Assembly: GCA_030444405.1 (NCBI GenBank)
Contig: JARFPM010000005.1
Span: 1 to 64,000, forward strand
Reading direction: 5' to 3'
Source of the DNA: Nitrospira sp.
GTDB lineage: Bacteria > Nitrospirota > Nitrospiria > Nitrospirales > Nitrospiraceae
Length of the DNA: 64,000 nt
Shown here one piece after another: positions 35,586 through 47,593 of the stretch; positions within the stretch are counted from its first letter, which is position 1, and each line of letters starts with the position of its first letter. The translations under genes and the position numbers were made by a program. Under the pieces are notes generated by a model, which saw nothing but the letters and a program-made list of their open reading frames with translations, searched no databases and had not been told where the DNA came from.

Positions 35586-37303
35586 TGGCCGGTTCCTTTT
35601 CTCGCGGTCGTCAGTACGCCCTGTTGCTGCTGTTGCTATGTGGTTTTGGAGTGGTTCTGTTTCGATTGGTCACATTGCAAGTGTTGCAAGCGGCGGAACT
35701 CTCGGTCAAAGCGGATCGACAGCATCAAAAGACGGTATCCCTGGAAGGGGCGCGCGGCACTATTGTCGACCGACATGGCAAGATTCTGGCGATGAATGTA
35801 GAAGTGCCATCCGCATTCGGAGTTCCAAACGCAGTAGATAGCCCTCTCGCGACCGCTCGGCAGTTGTCGCCGATTTTGCGTGTGAGGACCGATGAGTTGG
35901 AACGAAAACTTCGACAGAACCGGAGTTTCGTATGGTTGGCTCGAAAGTTGGATCCTGAGCAGGGTCGTCGACTCGATCGTTTGGCACTTGATGGAATCGG
36001 GGTTGTGATGGAAGGGAGGAGATTCTACCCAAAAGGGTCGCTTCTGGCTCATGTGTTGGGTTTTTCGGGAATGGACGGTGAGGGATTGGAAGGTCTAGAG
36101 CATCGCTACGAATCATTCTTACGTGGTGAGAAGTGGATGATGGTGCTGCAGCGTGATGCCTTGGGGCGCACGGTGTTTCCTAAGGGAATGACGGAACGGA
36201 CTCCGACGCCCGGCCATAGCCTCACGCTTACGATCGATGAGGTAATTCAGTATATTGTTGAAAGAGAGCTTGAGGACGCGGTTGGTCGCGCACAGGCAAA
36301 GTCAGGAACGATGATTGTACTTGATCCAAAGACCGGAGCCGTTTTGGCTATGGCGGTTGGCCCGCGATTTGATCCCAATGCCGTGTCGGCTCTCAGTCCT
36401 GATCGCTGGCGAAACCGGGCGCTTATGGATGCCTATGAGCCAGGGTCCACCATGAAGGCGATGATGGCTGCGGCCGCAATTGAGGAACGAGTGGTAAGGC
36501 CGAATACGATGGTATTCGGAGAGCATGGTCATATGACAGTCGCAAACACCGTGATTCATGACCATGAACGCCTGGGATGGATCTCCTTTGCTCAGGTGAT
36601 CCAGAAGTCCAGCAACATTGGGGCTGCGAAGACAGGCATGGCGCTGGGGGAACAGCGGCTCTATCGATATCTCCAGGCATTTGGATTCGGACAGCGGACG
36701 GAGATCGATCTTCCAGGAGAGGGGGCAGGATTGGTGAGAAATCCAAAAGACTGGGGGCGCCGGTCAGTCGCGTCTATTTCCATGGGGCAAGAGATAGGTG
36801 TAACACCCCTTCAAATGGTAGCTGCAGTTGCGGCCATCGCAAACGGCGGCGTGTTGATGAAACCATACGTGGTTTCAGAAATACGAGATGCTGATGGTCA
36901 CATCCTTAGACAGGTACCTCCTCAAGCCAAGCGTCGAGTCATTTCTCCGGAAACGGCCCGCAGCGTAACGAAGATTCTTGAAGGTGTCATCACGGATGGC
37001 ACCGGGACGAAGGCGGCTATCCGAGGGTTCCGAGTGGCAGGCAAAACCGGTACGGCCCAAAAGTTCGACCCACGAACAGGCACCTATTCGTCCTCTCGAT
37101 TTGTTGCGTCTTTCACGGGGTACGTCCCCGCGGACAACCCGCAGCTTGCCATGATCGTGGTGATCGATGAACCTCAAGGTGATGTGTGGGGTGGGGCTGC
37201 CGCCGCGCCTGTGTTTAGTCGTGTCGGGGAACAGGTGTTAAGCTACTTAGGCGTGCCATCGAATGCGCCTGTCACCTTGGCAATGGCTTCGCGGCAATCG
37301 TGA
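35585..37303 (+). CDS. ftsI: Peptidoglycan transpeptidase FtsI (PBP3)
   Basis: RGTIVDRHGKILA, EPGSTMKAM (SxxK), SSN, AGKTGTAQK. Confidence 0.94.
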   Translation: MAGSFSRGRQYALLLLLLCGFGVVLFRLVTLQVLQAAELSVKADRQHQKTVSLEGARGTIVDRHGKILAMNVEVPSAFGVPNAVDSPLATARQLSPILRVRTDELERKLRQNRSFVWLARKLDPEQGRRLDRLALDGIGVVMEGRRFYPKGSLLAHVLGFSGMDGEGLEGLEHRYESFLRGEKWMMVLQRDALGRTVFPKGMTERTPTPGHSLTLTIDEVIQYIVERELEDAVGRAQAKSGTMIVLDPKTGAVLAMAVGPRFDPNAVSALSPDRWRNRALMDAYEPGSTMKAMMAAAAIEERVVRPNTMVFGEHGHMTVANTVIHDHERLGWISFAQVIQKSSNIGAAKTGMALGEQRLYRYLQAFGFGQRTEIDLPGEGAGLVRNPKDWGRRSVASISMGQEIGVTPLQMVAAVAAIANGGVLMKPYVVSEIRDADGHILRQVPPQAKRRVISPETARSVTKILEGVITDGTGTKAAIRGFRVAGKTGTAQKFDPRTGTYSSSRFVASFTGYVPADNPQLAMIVVIDEPQGDVWGGAAAAPVFSRVGEQVLSYLGVPSNAPVTLAMASRQS

Positions 37304-37315
37304 TCGTACTTAGAT

Positions 37316-38824
37316 ATGTCGATGACCTTCGCAACTCTGATTCAGGCGCTGGAAGGACAGGTGAGAGTACTTGATCGTCATGGAAATTTGGATGTGCCCA
37401 TCAACGCTATCACCGATGATTCTCGAGCAGTCTCGACCGGCAATCTCTTTGTAGCCGTAACCGGCGAACGGGTCGATGGGCATGAATTTATTCCGGCGGC
37501 AGTGAGAGGAGGCATGGCCGCATTGGTGTCGCAACAGCCGGTAAGTGGAGTGCCTCTTCCATTCGTCCGCGTTGATGACTCGAGAAGGGCGCTTGGTTTG
37601 CTGGGGAGCCGCTTTTATGGAGACCCCTCGTCGCATATGCGGATGATCGGCGTGACTGGGACGAACGGGAAAACCACCACGACGTATGTCTGCAAAGCGC
37701 TCCTGGAAGCACTGGGTAATTCAGTAGGGTTGATTGGAACCGTCGTTTATCAGATCGGTGAGCGCACGATGCCTGCAACCCACACGACACCTGGCTCTCT
37801 TGAACTGCAGCAGCTGCTTGCCAAGATGGTTGTCGGCGGGTGCGCAACTGCAGTGATGGAAGTGTCCTCTCACGCCCTGGCGCAGGATCGCACGAGCGGA
37901 TGCGAGTATGATGTGGCGGTTTTTTCGAATCTGACTCAGGATCATCTCGATTTTCATAAGACCATGGAGGAGTACTTTCAAGCGAAACTCAGGCTCTTTA
38001 CGGGATTGGAGGGAGGGGGCAAGGCGAATAAACGGGCGATCGTCAATATCGATGACCCCTATGGAAGTCGTATCGTCGAGCAAAGCTCTGTCCCAGTCTG
38101 GACCTATGCATTAAAGACCAAGGCGGATCTGCGTGCAGAAGCGGTACGGTTGTCTCTTCAGGGAACCACCTTTACCGCTGCGACTCCGGTCGGAAGCTTT
38201 CCGATCGAGAGTCACCTCGTGGGCGAGCACAATGTCTACAACTTACTAGCCGCCATCGGGGTGGCGCTACACGAAGGGGCTACATCTGCGCAAATTCGTG
38301 AGGCTGTGGCGAGGGTCATTAACGTGCCGGGACGGTTCGAGCGTGTGATGGCGGGCCAGTCGTTTACGGTGGCCGTGGATTACGCCCATACCGAAGACGC
38401 GCTGGTCCGATTGCTGACGGCGGCACAAACTCTGAAAACCGGGCGTATCATCACGGTCTTTGGGTGCGGTGGAGACCGCGACCGAGGCAAGAGGCCGAAG
38501 ATGGGAGAAGCAGCCGTGCGTTACAGCGACGTCGTGATATCCACCTCGGACAATCCGAGAACCGAGGACCCCCTCTCAATTCTGGAACAAGTTGAAGTCG
38601 GCGTGATCAAGGCGTTGCGGCAGCGGCCAGAGGTACAGTACCGAAAGGTGCCTGATCGGCGAGAAGCCATCGAAGAGGCGGTGCGGGAGGCCCAGAGTGG
38701 AGATATCGTTTTGATCGCCGGGAAAGGGCACGAGGACTACCAGATCATCGGCACGAAGAAGGTTCATTTCGACGACCGCGAGGTGGCGCGCAGCGCCATC
38801 GAACGGCTCGGAACCCGGGTCTAG
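37316..38824 (+). CDS. murE: UDP-MurNAc-tripeptide synthetase MurE
   Basis: GVTGTNGKTTTTYV, MEVSSHAL, DNPRTEDP. Confidence 0.95.
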   Translation: MSMTFATLIQALEGQVRVLDRHGNLDVPINAITDDSRAVSTGNLFVAVTGERVDGHEFIPAAVRGGMAALVSQQPVSGVPLPFVRVDDSRRALGLLGSRFYGDPSSHMRMIGVTGTNGKTTTTYVCKALLEALGNSVGLIGTVVYQIGERTMPATHTTPGSLELQQLLAKMVVGGCATAVMEVSSHALAQDRTSGCEYDVAVFSNLTQDHLDFHKTMEEYFQAKLRLFTGLEGGGKANKRAIVNIDDPYGSRIVEQSSVPVWTYALKTKADLRAEAVRLSLQGTTFTAATPVGSFPIESHLVGEHNVYNLLAAIGVALHEGATSAQIREAVARVINVPGRFERVMAGQSFTVAVDYAHTEDALVRLLTAAQTLKTGRIITVFGCGGDRDRGKRPKMGEAAVRYSDVVISTSDNPRTEDPLSILEQVEVGVIKALRQRPEVQYRKVPDRREAIEEAVREAQSGDIVLIAGKGHEDYQIIGTKKVHFDDREVARSAIERLGTRV

Positions 38825-38863
38825 CCCACGGGTGCAGGGGCCGGTCGGTGCACGGAAGCTCCA

Positions 38864-40312
38864 ATGACTCTATTTACCGTCGAAGAATTGCGGGAAGTAG
38901 TCAGCGCCAGAGTCTTGGCCGGTGAAGGGATCGGTTGGACTAAGCGCCGTATCCGGCGGATCAGCCTCGATACTCGATCTCTTCGACCGGGTGACCTCTT
39001 TCTCGCACTGCGAGGAGATCGATTCGACGGCCACGACTTTGTGGCCACGGCGTTGTCGCACGGAGCGGTTGGAGCGATCGTGCTCGATTCCTACGATGTG
39101 TCGGGGCTTGCCTTGAAGCGTGGCTCGAAGAGGACCCAGCCGTTTATCCTCGGTGTCAGCGATCCACTCTTTGCCTACCAGCAGCTGGCCGCGTATCACC
39201 GAAGCCGATTTCAAATTCCTGTCGTTGCGGTCACGGGAAGCAACGGCAAGACGACGACGAAGGAAATGGTCGCCAGTGTCATGGCTCATCGCTGGAAGAT
39301 CCTCAAGACCGAAGGCAACCTGAACAACCGTGTGGGCGTTCCGCAGACACTGCTCCACCTCAGCGATCGACACAAGGGGGCTGTCATCGAGATGGGAGTC
39401 GATAATCTCGGTCAGACTGCCAGGCTGTGTGAAATAGCCCGACCCACGATCGGGATCATTACGAATATCGGCCCGGACCACTTGGAATTTTTTGGCACTA
39501 TGGAGACATCGGCTCAAGCGAAGGCCGAGTTGCTCGATCTTCTTCCTCCTGATGGGACCGCTATCCTGAACGCCGATGATTCATATTACGACTATCTTGC
39601 TGCGCGAGCACGATGTCGTGTGGTGTCGTTCGGCTTTTCATCAAACGCCGACGTCCGTGCGATGGACGTAAAATCCGACGCGCGCAATCGGACGACCTTT
39701 CGTCTTTTGCTACCAGGAACAGTACGCCACGCCCTTGTTCATATTCGAGTCCAGGGGGATCACAACGTCACCAATGCGTTGGCAGCCGCAGCGGTCGGTT
39801 CTACCCTGGGCTTACCCGGTGGGGTGATCGCTCAGGGCCTGTCCCGTTTCCGGCCCGCGGCCATGCGTTCTCAGGTGCTGGTCAGTCAGGGCGTGAAATT
39901 GATCATCGACTGTTACAATGCCAATCCTGCCTCCATGAAAGCGGCGGTGCAGTTGCTTGCGCAAACGGGGGCGAAACGGAAAACAGTTGCCGTTCTTGGA
40001 GACATGCTGGAACTAGGTCCGAATGCCGCCCAGATGCACGAGGAGGTCGGCGCATTCTTAGCACGCCAAGGCATCGATCGACTCGTGGCTTGCGGCGTCT
40101 TAGGGGAGAGTCTCGCGAAAGGAGCGAAGCAGGCGGGATTGGATCCATCCCATATTCTGGAAGTGGTGGATGCACGCGCTGCCGCCTCCGCCGTGAAAAC
40201 GGTCGTAAAACCGGGTGATGTCGTGCTGATCAAAGCGTCGCGCGGCATGAAACTAGAGCTTGTCGCGGCCGCACTTCAAGGAGCAAAACGTACGAATAGG
40301 AAGGCTTCGTAA
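38864..40312 (+). CDS. murF: UDP-MurNAc-tripeptide-D-Ala-D-Ala ligase MurF
   Basis: VTGSNGKTTTKEMVA, EMGVDNLGQ, IIDCYNANPASM. Confidence 0.95.
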   Translation: MTLFTVEELREVVSARVLAGEGIGWTKRRIRRISLDTRSLRPGDLFLALRGDRFDGHDFVATALSHGAVGAIVLDSYDVSGLALKRGSKRTQPFILGVSDPLFAYQQLAAYHRSRFQIPVVAVTGSNGKTTTKEMVASVMAHRWKILKTEGNLNNRVGVPQTLLHLSDRHKGAVIEMGVDNLGQTARLCEIARPTIGIITNIGPDHLEFFGTMETSAQAKAELLDLLPPDGTAILNADDSYYDYLAARARCRVVSFGFSSNADVRAMDVKSDARNRTTFRLLLPGTVRHALVHIRVQGDHNVTNALAAAAVGSTLGLPGGVIAQGLSRFRPAAMRSQVLVSQGVKLIIDCYNANPASMKAAVQLLAQTGAKRKTVAVLGDMLELGPNAAQMHEEVGAFLARQGIDRLVACGVLGESLAKGAKQAGLDPSHILEVVDARAAASAVKTVVKPGDVVLIKASRGMKLELVAAALQGAKRTNRKAS

Positions 40313-40326
40313 CGGTCGCCCAGGCT

Positions 40327-41403
40327 ATGCTGTATATCTGGCTCTATCCGCTCCATACAGAATTCTCGTTTCTGAATGTCTTTCGTTATCAGAGCTTTCG
40401 CATCATCTACGCTGCTGTCACGGCGTTCCTGATCGCGTTCGTGCTCGCGCCGTGGGTGATTCGCAAGCTTCAAGAAATCAAGCTGGGACAGCAGATACGT
40501 GACGATGGACCAAAGCGACATCTGGCCAAGAGTGGAACACCCACGATGGGCGGCATCCTCATCATCTTCGCGGTCGCGTTGTCGACGCTGCTCTGGGCCG
40601 ACATCTCACGCCCCCATATCTGGCTGGTTCTTGCAGCTACACTGGGGTTTTGCGCCATTGGGTTTGTGGACGACTATCTCAAATTCATCAAGGCACGATC
40701 GAAAGGGCTTTCGGCGTCGCAAAAGTTCACGGCTCAAATAGCCATCGCGCTCATCGTTGCGCTGATTTTGTACTCGTTGCCCGGCTACAACACGAAACTG
40801 AGTGTGCCGTTTTTCAAGAATTTCATGCCCGACTTGGGTTGGTTCTATGTTGTCTTTGCCGTTCTGGTGATCGTCGGAAGTTCCAATGCCGTCAACCTCA
40901 CTGATGGTCTTGACGGGTTGGCGATCGGTCCGGTGATGATTGCGGCATTAGCGTACACTGTGGTCGCCTACGTAACCGGTCACCGATTGATGTCGGAATA
41001 TCTCCTGATCCCGCATATCGACGGAGCTGGAGAGTTGGCGGTCTTTACGGCGGCCATCCTCGGTTCGAGTCTTGGGTTTCTTTGGTTCAACACCTATCCA
41101 GCCTCCGTCTTTATGGGAGATGTCGGTTCGCTCCCCCTTGGGGCGGCTCTTGGAACGGTTGCGGTCATCAGCAAGCACGAGTTGTTGTTGCTGATGGTTG
41201 GCGGTGTCTTCGTGATCGAGGCCGTCTCGGTCATCTTTCAAGTCGCTTCATACAAATCCCGAGGAAAGCGGATCTTTCTCATGGCTCCGATTCACCACCA
41301 TTTTGAGATGAAAGGCTGGGAAGAGCCGAAAGTCGTCGTGCGCCTGTGGATCATCGCCATTTTGCTGGCGCTATTGAGTTTGAGTACGCTCAAATTGAGG
41401 TGA
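40327..41403 (+). CDS. mraY: Phospho-MurNAc-pentapeptide transferase MraY
   Basis: [38 protein letters not shown]. Confidence 0.96.
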   Translation: MLYIWLYPLHTEFSFLNVFRYQSFRIIYAAVTAFLIAFVLAPWVIRKLQEIKLGQQIRDDGPKRHLAKSGTPTMGGILIIFAVALSTLLWADISRPHIWLVLAATLGFCAIGFVDDYLKFIKARSKGLSASQKFTAQIAIALIVALILYSLPGYNTKLSVPFFKNFMPDLGWFYVVFAVLVIVGSSNAVNLTDGLDGLAIGPVMIAALAYTVVAYVTGHRLMSEYLLIPHIDGAGELAVFTAAILGSSLGFLWFNTYPASVFMGDVGSLPLGAALGTVAVISKHELLLLMVGGVFVIEAVSVIFQVASYKSRGKRIFLMAPIHHHFEMKGWEEPKVVVRLWIIAILLALLSLSTLKLR

Positions 41404-42818
41404 TGGGCATGGTGGGGACGGACACCACGCAGTTGGCAGGAGCTTGCGTCACAGTCGTGGGACTGGCGCGGAGCGGCGTAGCCGCTGCCCGCCTATTGCA
41501 GGAAGCCGGCGCATTGGTGACGGTGGCCGACCGGAAGAATCGGGGAGAGTTGCTCGGTGTGCTCGGATCTCTGGATCAGGCAGCGCCCCGTCTCGTGCTG
41601 GGCAGCGATTATGAATCGGCTCTCGAGACAGCCGACCTCGTCGTTATTAGTCCAGGGGTCCCCTATCGGTTGGAGGCCCTTGAACGTGTGCGTCGTCGAG
41701 GTGTGAAGGTTATCAGTGAGCTCGATCTCGCATCGCGGTTTCTTTCCGCTCCCATTCTGGCGTTGACCGGCACTAATGGGAAGAGCACGACGGTCACGCT
41801 GATCGGGAAGATGTTACAGGAGAGCGGAAAGCGGGTGTTCGTCGGCGGGAATCTCGGGACAGCGCTCAGTGAAGCTGCCGTACAATCGCTGCAAGCCACG
41901 AAGACGGGCCGTCCATGCCCTTACGACGCCGTAGTGGTGGAAGTGTCCAGCTTCCAACTGGAAACCGTCGAGCAGTTTCATCCATGGATTGCCGCGATTC
42001 TCAATGTGACGGTGGACCATCAGGATCGCTATGAGTCGATCGACGAATACATCGCGGCCAAGAACAGAATATTCGAGAATCAAACTCCGTCCGACTATGC
42101 TCTCTTCAATCTGGATGATTCGAGGGTGGCTCCTCTGCGGCGGAACGTGAGGGCCAGCAAACTCGGTTTCACCAGGACTCAGACATTGCCTTCCGATCTG
42201 GCAGGGGGAACCTATCTCGACGGAGATCGTATCATGACGACCATTGGAGGCCAGCCGCAGGAGATCGGTACGCGGAGAGAGGTCAAGATCATCGGCAATC
42301 ACAACATCGAAAACGTCATGGTGGCGGTAACCTATGCGCTCTTGAGCGGGTGCTCTCTCGATATCATCCGTCAGGTCCTCAAGGAGTTTCCGGGATTGGA
42401 ACATGCGTTGGAGGTCGTTCGTGAGCGGCGGGGCATACGGTTCATCAACGACTCCAAGGGTACCAACGTGGATGCGACACTCAAGGCATTGGAGAGTATC
42501 GACCAACCGATATGGCTTATCGCCGGTGGACGCGACAAGGGAGGGGATTTTTCTCGGTTAGCTTCCGCAATTCGTCGCAGGGTGAAGCGGCTCATTCTGA
42601 TCGGTGAAGCGGCTCCGCTGATTGCGAAGGCGATGGAAGGCTATCAGGCGGTTGAACGGGCTGACACATTGAAGCAGGCCGTTGAGTCGGCGGCATCGGG
42701 AGCGTGTATGGGTGAGGTGGTGTTGCTGTCGCCGGCCTGCGCGAGTTTCGACATGTTTGCCGATTATCAAGACCGAGGGCGGCAGTTTAAAGCTCTCGTG
42801 CAATCTTTGCCGGTATAA
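41403..42818 (+). CDS. murD: UDP-MurNAc-L-Ala-D-Glu ligase MurD
   Basis: [38 protein letters not shown]. Confidence 0.95.
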   Translation: MGMVGTDTTQLAGACVTVVGLARSGVAAARLLQEAGALVTVADRKNRGELLGVLGSLDQAAPRLVLGSDYESALETADLVVISPGVPYRLEALERVRRRGVKVISELDLASRFLSAPILALTGTNGKSTTVTLIGKMLQESGKRVFVGGNLGTALSEAAVQSLQATKTGRPCPYDAVVVEVSSFQLETVEQFHPWIAAILNVTVDHQDRYESIDEYIAAKNRIFENQTPSDYALFNLDDSRVAPLRRNVRASKLGFTRTQTLPSDLAGGTYLDGDRIMTTIGGQPQEIGTRREVKIIGNHNIENVMVAVTYALLSGCSLDIIRQVLKEFPGLEHALEVVRERRGIRFINDSKGTNVDATLKALESIDQPIWLIAGGRDKGGDFSRLASAIRRRVKRLILIGEAAPLIAKAMEGYQAVERADTLKQAVESAASGACMGEVVLLSPACASFDMFADYQDRGRQFKALVQSLPV

Positions 42819-42853
42819 CAGGCGGCCAGGCAGAGGAGCATTGACGCTGGAAG

Positions 42854-44026
42854 ATGTCACAGAGATCTGCAGGGACCTTGGCCTTGCCGTGGTCCACCGT
42901 CAGCCCGCGCGCTCCGAAGCGGGTGGGGATGGATCATATTTTGCTGTTCGTGACCATCACGCTGGCGCTGGTCGGCCTTGTGATGGTCTTCAGCGCGAGT
43001 GCGGTAGTGGCGGGCAATCGATTTCACGACTCGTGGTACTACCTGAAGCGCCAATTAGCATGGCTGACGTTTGGTTTAGTGCTTCTCCATGCGGCGTCCA
43101 GTGTCGATTACATCTGGTGGAAGCGCCTTGCGTTTCCGCTTCTCGGTCTCATCATCGCGTTGCTGGTGGTTGTTCTGATTCCATCGATCGGTGTCGCGGC
43201 CAATGGGGCCCGGCGGTGGTTGCGGCTGGGGCCTATTTCGATTCAGCCGGCCGAGATGGCGAAATTGATCGCCGTGATCTATCTGGCTGCGTACCTTGCA
43301 AAAAAAGAAGATCGACTTCAGCATTTCTCAACGGGGCTGTTGCCGGTGCTGCTCGTCATCGGGGTCATCAGTGGGTTGGTCCTCTTAGAGCCCGATTTGG
43401 GAACCGTGGTGGTGCTGGGTCTGGTGACGGGGGGGCTTTTGTTCGTCGGCGGTGCGCGCCTGTCTCACCTCGCAACGTTGGCGTTATCTGTTGTGCCGAT
43501 CGGGTTCGCACTTGTCCTGACATCCAGCTACCGGCGCCAGCGGTTCATGGCGTTTCTAGAACCTTGGAGGGATGCGTCGGATACTGGATTCCAGATTACG
43601 CAATCGTTCTTGGCATTTGGGAGCGGGGGGCTCTTTGGGGTCGGGTTGGGGGAAGGCAAGCAAAAACTGTTCTTTCTCCCGGAAGCCCATACCGATTTTG
43701 TGCTGGCACTCGTCGGCGAAGAGCTTGGGTTCGTTGGAGCGGGGGTCATCGTTCTTTTCTTCTCGCTATTTGTGATCAGGGGATTTCTGATCTCCACCAG
43801 AGCGCGTGTTCCGTTCGGCCGCTACCTGGGAATCGGCATCACGATGCTGATCGGTATCCAGGCGCTGATCAATGCCTGTGTTGTGACGGGGCTGTTGCCG
43901 ACCAAAGGTCTTACATTGCCGTTCGTCAGTTATGGAGGATCTTCCTTGGTAATCAGCCTGACCGGAGTGGGGATTTTGCTGAACATCTCGCGGGATCGGC
44001 AGGCTGGACGAGAAGAGGCGAGATAG
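42854..44026 (+). CDS. ftsW: Lipid II polymerase/division protein FtsW
   Basis: SEDS family: FSASAV, RWLRLGPISIQPAEMAKL, LPFVSYGGSSLV. Confidence 0.95.
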   Translation: MSQRSAGTLALPWSTVSPRAPKRVGMDHILLFVTITLALVGLVMVFSASAVVAGNRFHDSWYYLKRQLAWLTFGLVLLHAASSVDYIWWKRLAFPLLGLIIALLVVVLIPSIGVAANGARRWLRLGPISIQPAEMAKLIAVIYLAAYLAKKEDRLQHFSTGLLPVLLVIGVISGLVLLEPDLGTVVVLGLVTGGLLFVGGARLSHLATLALSVVPIGFALVLTSSYRRQRFMAFLEPWRDASDTGFQITQSFLAFGSGGLFGVGLGEGKQKLFFLPEAHTDFVLALVGEELGFVGAGVIVLFFSLFVIRGFLISTRARVPFGRYLGIGITMLIGIQALINACVVTGLLPTKGLTLPFVSYGGSSLVISLTGVGILLNISRDRQAGREEAR

Positions 44027-44034
44027 CAGAGCGG

Positions 44035-45177
44035 ATGTGGATGGGCAAGTCACCAATGACGATTGTGATTGCGGCGGGTGGTACTGGTGGGCATCTCTAT
44101 CCAGCTGTCGCGCTGGCTCGAGAGTTTCTCCGCCGCGATCCTTCCACCAAGATTCTCTTCGTCGGGACGGTGCGCGGGATCGAGTCCAGGGTGCTCGCTC
44201 ATGAGGGATTCGAGCTGGCGTTAATCACCGCTAAGCCGGTCATGGGAAAAGGACTGCTGGATGTCGTAAAGGGAGTGCTTTCTGTGCCTATTGGGATTTG
44301 GCAATCGCTGGACATTCTGAATCGGCGGCGGGCTGATTTAGTCATCGGAGTTGGTGGCTATACGAGTCCGACCATGTTGCTCGCCGCTGCCTTGAAAGGA
44401 ATTGCCCGCGTAATTTTGGAGCCAAATGCCCATCCCGGATTGGCCAACAAAGTCGTTGCTCCCTTCGCACAGAAGGTTTTTTTGGCATTTGAGTCAGCCG
44501 GGACTTTCTTTGACCGACGAAAGCTTCGCGTCGTCGGGACCCCTATCCGACAAGAGTTCTTGGTGCAACCAGACCACAACGCGTCAACCAAGCAGGATGG
44601 CCAGCACCTGCTGATTTTTGGTGGGAGCCAGGGGGCCAGAGCCATCAACAGTGCGGTGTTGGAGGGCTTACCCCAACTGAGGCAACGTCTACCCAGCCTG
44701 ACTATCACGCATCAAACTGGGGAAGCAGATTTTGAGCGAGTTAGTGATGTGTACCGAACACTGGGTATCAAGGCCAAGGTCGTGCCCTTTCTCTACGATA
44801 TGCCTGCTGTTCTTCGGACGGCCGATCTGGTGGTGGCTCGTGCCGGTGCGATGACGATTGCCGAACTGACAGCCTGTGGGAAAGCCGCGATTCTAATTCC
44901 TCTGCCGACAGCCATCTATGATCACCAGATGAAGAATGCGCGGGCGATGGAAGCGGCGGGAGGTGCCATTGTTCTTCCGCAGGCAGATCTCACCGGAGTG
45001 AGGCTGGGTGAAATGATTGAAGCTGAATTATCGGACCCGCAGCAGTTGGAGAAGATGCAACGGAAGAGTTTGGAGATGAGACGAATCGATGCCGGTGAAG
45101 TGATCGTCGGTGAATGTTACGCGCTCATGGGAGTGACACATGACACCAACCAATCTGCTAGAGCGACCGGAGGTTAG
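44035..45177 (+). CDS. murG: UDP-GlcNAc-lipid I transferase MurG
   Basis: [39 protein letters not shown]; inside ORF 42682..45177. Confidence 0.95.
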   Translation: MWMGKSPMTIVIAAGGTGGHLYPAVALAREFLRRDPSTKILFVGTVRGIESRVLAHEGFELALITAKPVMGKGLLDVVKGVLSVPIGIWQSLDILNRRRADLVIGVGGYTSPTMLLAAALKGIARVILEPNAHPGLANKVVAPFAQKVFLAFESAGTFFDRRKLRVVGTPIRQEFLVQPDHNASTKQDGQHLLIFGGSQGARAINSAVLEGLPQLRQRLPSLTITHQTGEADFERVSDVYRTLGIKAKVVPFLYDMPAVLRTADLVVARAGAMTIAELTACGKAAILIPLPTAIYDHQMKNARAMEAAGGAIVLPQADLTGVRLGEMIEAELSDPQQLEKMQRKSLEMRRIDAGEVIVGECYALMGVTHDTNQSARATGG

Positions 45178-46627
45178 TGGTATTGGGGAACGGGGGATTC
45201 GATCACAGACTTCTGCAGGACGACAAAGGCTAAGCCGCATGCACTTTCGCAAGACACAACAGATTCATCTCGTCGGAATCGGCGGGGCCGGTATGAGCGG
45301 CATCGCAGAAGTCTTACTCACGATGGGATACAAGGTGACCGGGTCGGATCTGCACGCTTCGGAGACGACCAAACGACTGGAAGAACTCGGTGGGAAAGTC
45401 TTCATCGGTCATCAGGAGTCCAATGTGGGGGAGGCGCAAGTTGTGGTCATCTCTTCCGCCGTAGCGGCGAGTAACCCCGAAGTGATGACGGCGAAGGCCA
45501 AGCAAATTCCAGTGATTCCCCGCGCGGAGATGTTGGCGGAGCTGATGCGTCTGAAGTTTGGGGTAGCAATCGCCGGCGCTCATGGAAAAACAACCACGAC
45601 CTCGATGGTCGCGAACGTCTTGGCGCAGGGTGGCCTCGACCCCACGATGGTGATTGGAGGCAAGGTCAATGCCTTGGGCAGTCACGCACGGCTTGGACGA
45701 GGCGACCTGCTCGTAGCGGAGGCAGACGAAAGCGATGGATCGTTTCTTCGTCTCTCCCCGACCATCGTGGCGGTGACCAACCTGGACCGCGAGCATCTTG
45801 ATCACTACGGGTCGATGGAACGCATTAACGAAAGCTTCTTGGAGTTCATCAACAAAATCCCATTTTATGGGTTGGCGGTATTGTGTGCCGATGACAATCA
45901 TCTGGCCGTACTGTTCCCTCGCCTGGTTAAGCGGTATCACACCTACGGGCTTCGCGATCGCGACGGGATGGCACCGGATTTTAAGGCAACCGACATCAGC
46001 CTGAGACAATGGGGTGCCGAGTTCCGGGCGTATTTCCGTGGAAAGAATCTTGGCCCCTTCCGATTGGCCGTGCCGGGCATCCACAATGTTTCAAATGCTT
46101 TGGTGGCTATTGCCATCGGCCTCGAGCTGGAGATTCCTGTAGACCTGATCCGCAAAGGGTTGGCGGCCTTTACCGGAGTCGAACGGAGGTTTCATTTGCG
46201 AGGCGAAGCCGGCGGTATCATGGTGGTCGACGACTATGGCCATCATCCCACCGAGGTGAAAGCGACCCTCGCAGCCGCCAAGCAGGGCTGGGATCGTCGA
46301 CTGGTGGTTCTTTTTCAGCCGCATCGATACAGCCGGACGAGGGATTGCATCGCCGAGTTCGCGCATGCCTTTGATTGCGCCGACGTACTGTTCACGACGG
46401 AAATTTATCCGGCCGGAGAATCACCAATACCGGGAGTTTCTGGAATTGCCCTCGCTGAAACGATCAAGTCGGCGGGCCATCCATCGGTGACCTTCATCGA
46501 GCGTAAGGAAGCGCTACCGGATCAAGTACTGCCTCATCTACGACCGGGCGACATCCTCCTGACGTTGGGCGCGGGTGATATCTGGAAGGCTGGAACCGGG
46601 ATTCTTGCCCGGCTTGAGTCTGCTTGA
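45140..46627 (+). CDS. murC: UDP-MurNAc-L-alanine ligase MurC
   Basis: [38 protein letters not shown]; true start may be 45239. Confidence 0.95.
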   Translation: MTPTNLLERPEVSGIGERGIRSQTSAGRQRLSRMHFRKTQQIHLVGIGGAGMSGIAEVLLTMGYKVTGSDLHASETTKRLEELGGKVFIGHQESNVGEAQVVVISSAVAASNPEVMTAKAKQIPVIPRAEMLAELMRLKFGVAIAGAHGKTTTTSMVANVLAQGGLDPTMVIGGKVNALGSHARLGRGDLLVAEADESDGSFLRLSPTIVAVTNLDREHLDHYGSMERINESFLEFINKIPFYGLAVLCADDNHLAVLFPRLVKRYHTYGLRDRDGMAPDFKATDISLRQWGAEFRAYFRGKNLGPFRLAVPGIHNVSNALVAIAIGLELEIPVDLIRKGLAAFTGVERRFHLRGEAGGIMVVDDYGHHPTEVKATLAAAKQGWDRRLVVLFQPHRYSRTRDCIAEFAHAFDCADVLFTTEIYPAGESPIPGVSGIALAETIKSAGHPSVTFIERKEALPDQVLPHLRPGDILLTLGAGDIWKAGTGILARLESA

Positions 46628-46633
46628 TGGCTC

Positions 46634-47578
46634 ATGAAGAATCGGGTGCACACAGACGGAACGAAGACACGACCAATGCGGGCGCTGCGCAGGTTGGAGC
46701 TTGCCGTGGCGGGTGTTCGCGGGGTGGTTCGCTTCAATGCACCGCTTAAGGAGTACACGTCGTTCCACATCGGTGGTCCGGCCGATGTGTTGGTGGAGCC
46801 GGCTGACGAGGAGGATGTCGTCCGTCTTGCCAAGCAGACGCACGAACAGAAACTTCCGGTCTTTGTGTTGGGTGGCACCAACGTCCTTGTCCGAGACAAA
46901 GGAATCCGAGGCGTGGTGGTCAGTCTGGCAAAGTTACGCGCGATCAAAGAAGAACCAGGATCCATTTTGTATGCCGAAGGAGGCGTCGGCATGCCGACGC
47001 TGATCGGCCATGCTATCCGCCGGTCTTTGGCCGGATTGGAGTGGGCGGCCGGTATTCCTGGTACCGTTGCAGGATGTGTCGTGATGAACGCCGGGACACG
47101 ACTCGGTGAAATGAAGGATTCGGTGAAAGCCGTCCGGATCGTGTCGCCGAAAGGCGAACGCATTGCCTGCCCGGCAGAAGCGATCGAGTTTCGATATCGC
47201 CGGGCGATATTGCCGCCGGGTGTTGTAGTCGGGGTATGGCTGCAGCTGAGGCCGGGAGTGCGGTCGGACATCGAAAAGGTTGTGAAAGACTATCTCCACT
47301 ACCGCCGTGAGACGCAGCCGCTCGCGCTACCGAGCGCCGGCTGTGTGTTCAAGAATCCGCCAAATGATTCGGCAGGACGAGTCGTTGAAGCGGCAGGACT
47401 CAAAGGAACCTCGGTCGGAGATGCACACGTTTCGACCAAGCATGCCAATTTTATCGTGAATCAAGGGCATGCCAGTGCCACCGACGTGCTTGCGCTGATC
47501 AGGAAGGTGCGCGATCGAATCGCTCAAGAGACAGGGATCAAATTGGAGCTGGAATTGAAAGTCGTGGGTGAAGCGTAG
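46634..47578 (+). CDS. murB: UDP-N-acetylenolpyruvoylglucosamine reductase MurB
   Basis: YTSFHIGGPADVLV, GGTNVLVRDKGIRGVVV, AGIPGTVAGCVVMNAG. Confidence 0.95.
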   Translation: MKNRVHTDGTKTRPMRALRRLELAVAGVRGVVRFNAPLKEYTSFHIGGPADVLVEPADEEDVVRLAKQTHEQKLPVFVLGGTNVLVRDKGIRGVVVSLAKLRAIKEEPGSILYAEGGVGMPTLIGHAIRRSLAGLEWAAGIPGTVAGCVVMNAGTRLGEMKDSVKAVRIVSPKGERIACPAEAIEFRYRRAILPPGVVVGVWLQLRPGVRSDIEKVVKDYLHYRRETQPLALPSAGCVFKNPPNDSAGRVVEAAGLKGTSVGDAHVSTKHANFIVNQGHASATDVLALIRKVRDRIAQETGIKLELELKVVGEA

Positions 47579-47593
47579 CGAAAGGCGATAGCC

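Noticed and set aside
42682-44034. Long N-terminal part of ORF 42682..45177 overlapping murD end and all of ftsW in another frame
   Set aside because: FtsW is unambiguous in the competing frame; only the MurG part from ~44035 has homology. The open frame is explained by high GC and codon bias.
45314-46084. 256-aa antisense ORF opposite murC
   Set aside because: Shadow ORF of murC in GC-rich sequence.
46534-47271. 245-aa antisense ORF opposite murB
   Set aside because: Shadow ORF, low-complexity Ser/Pro/Thr/Arg translation.
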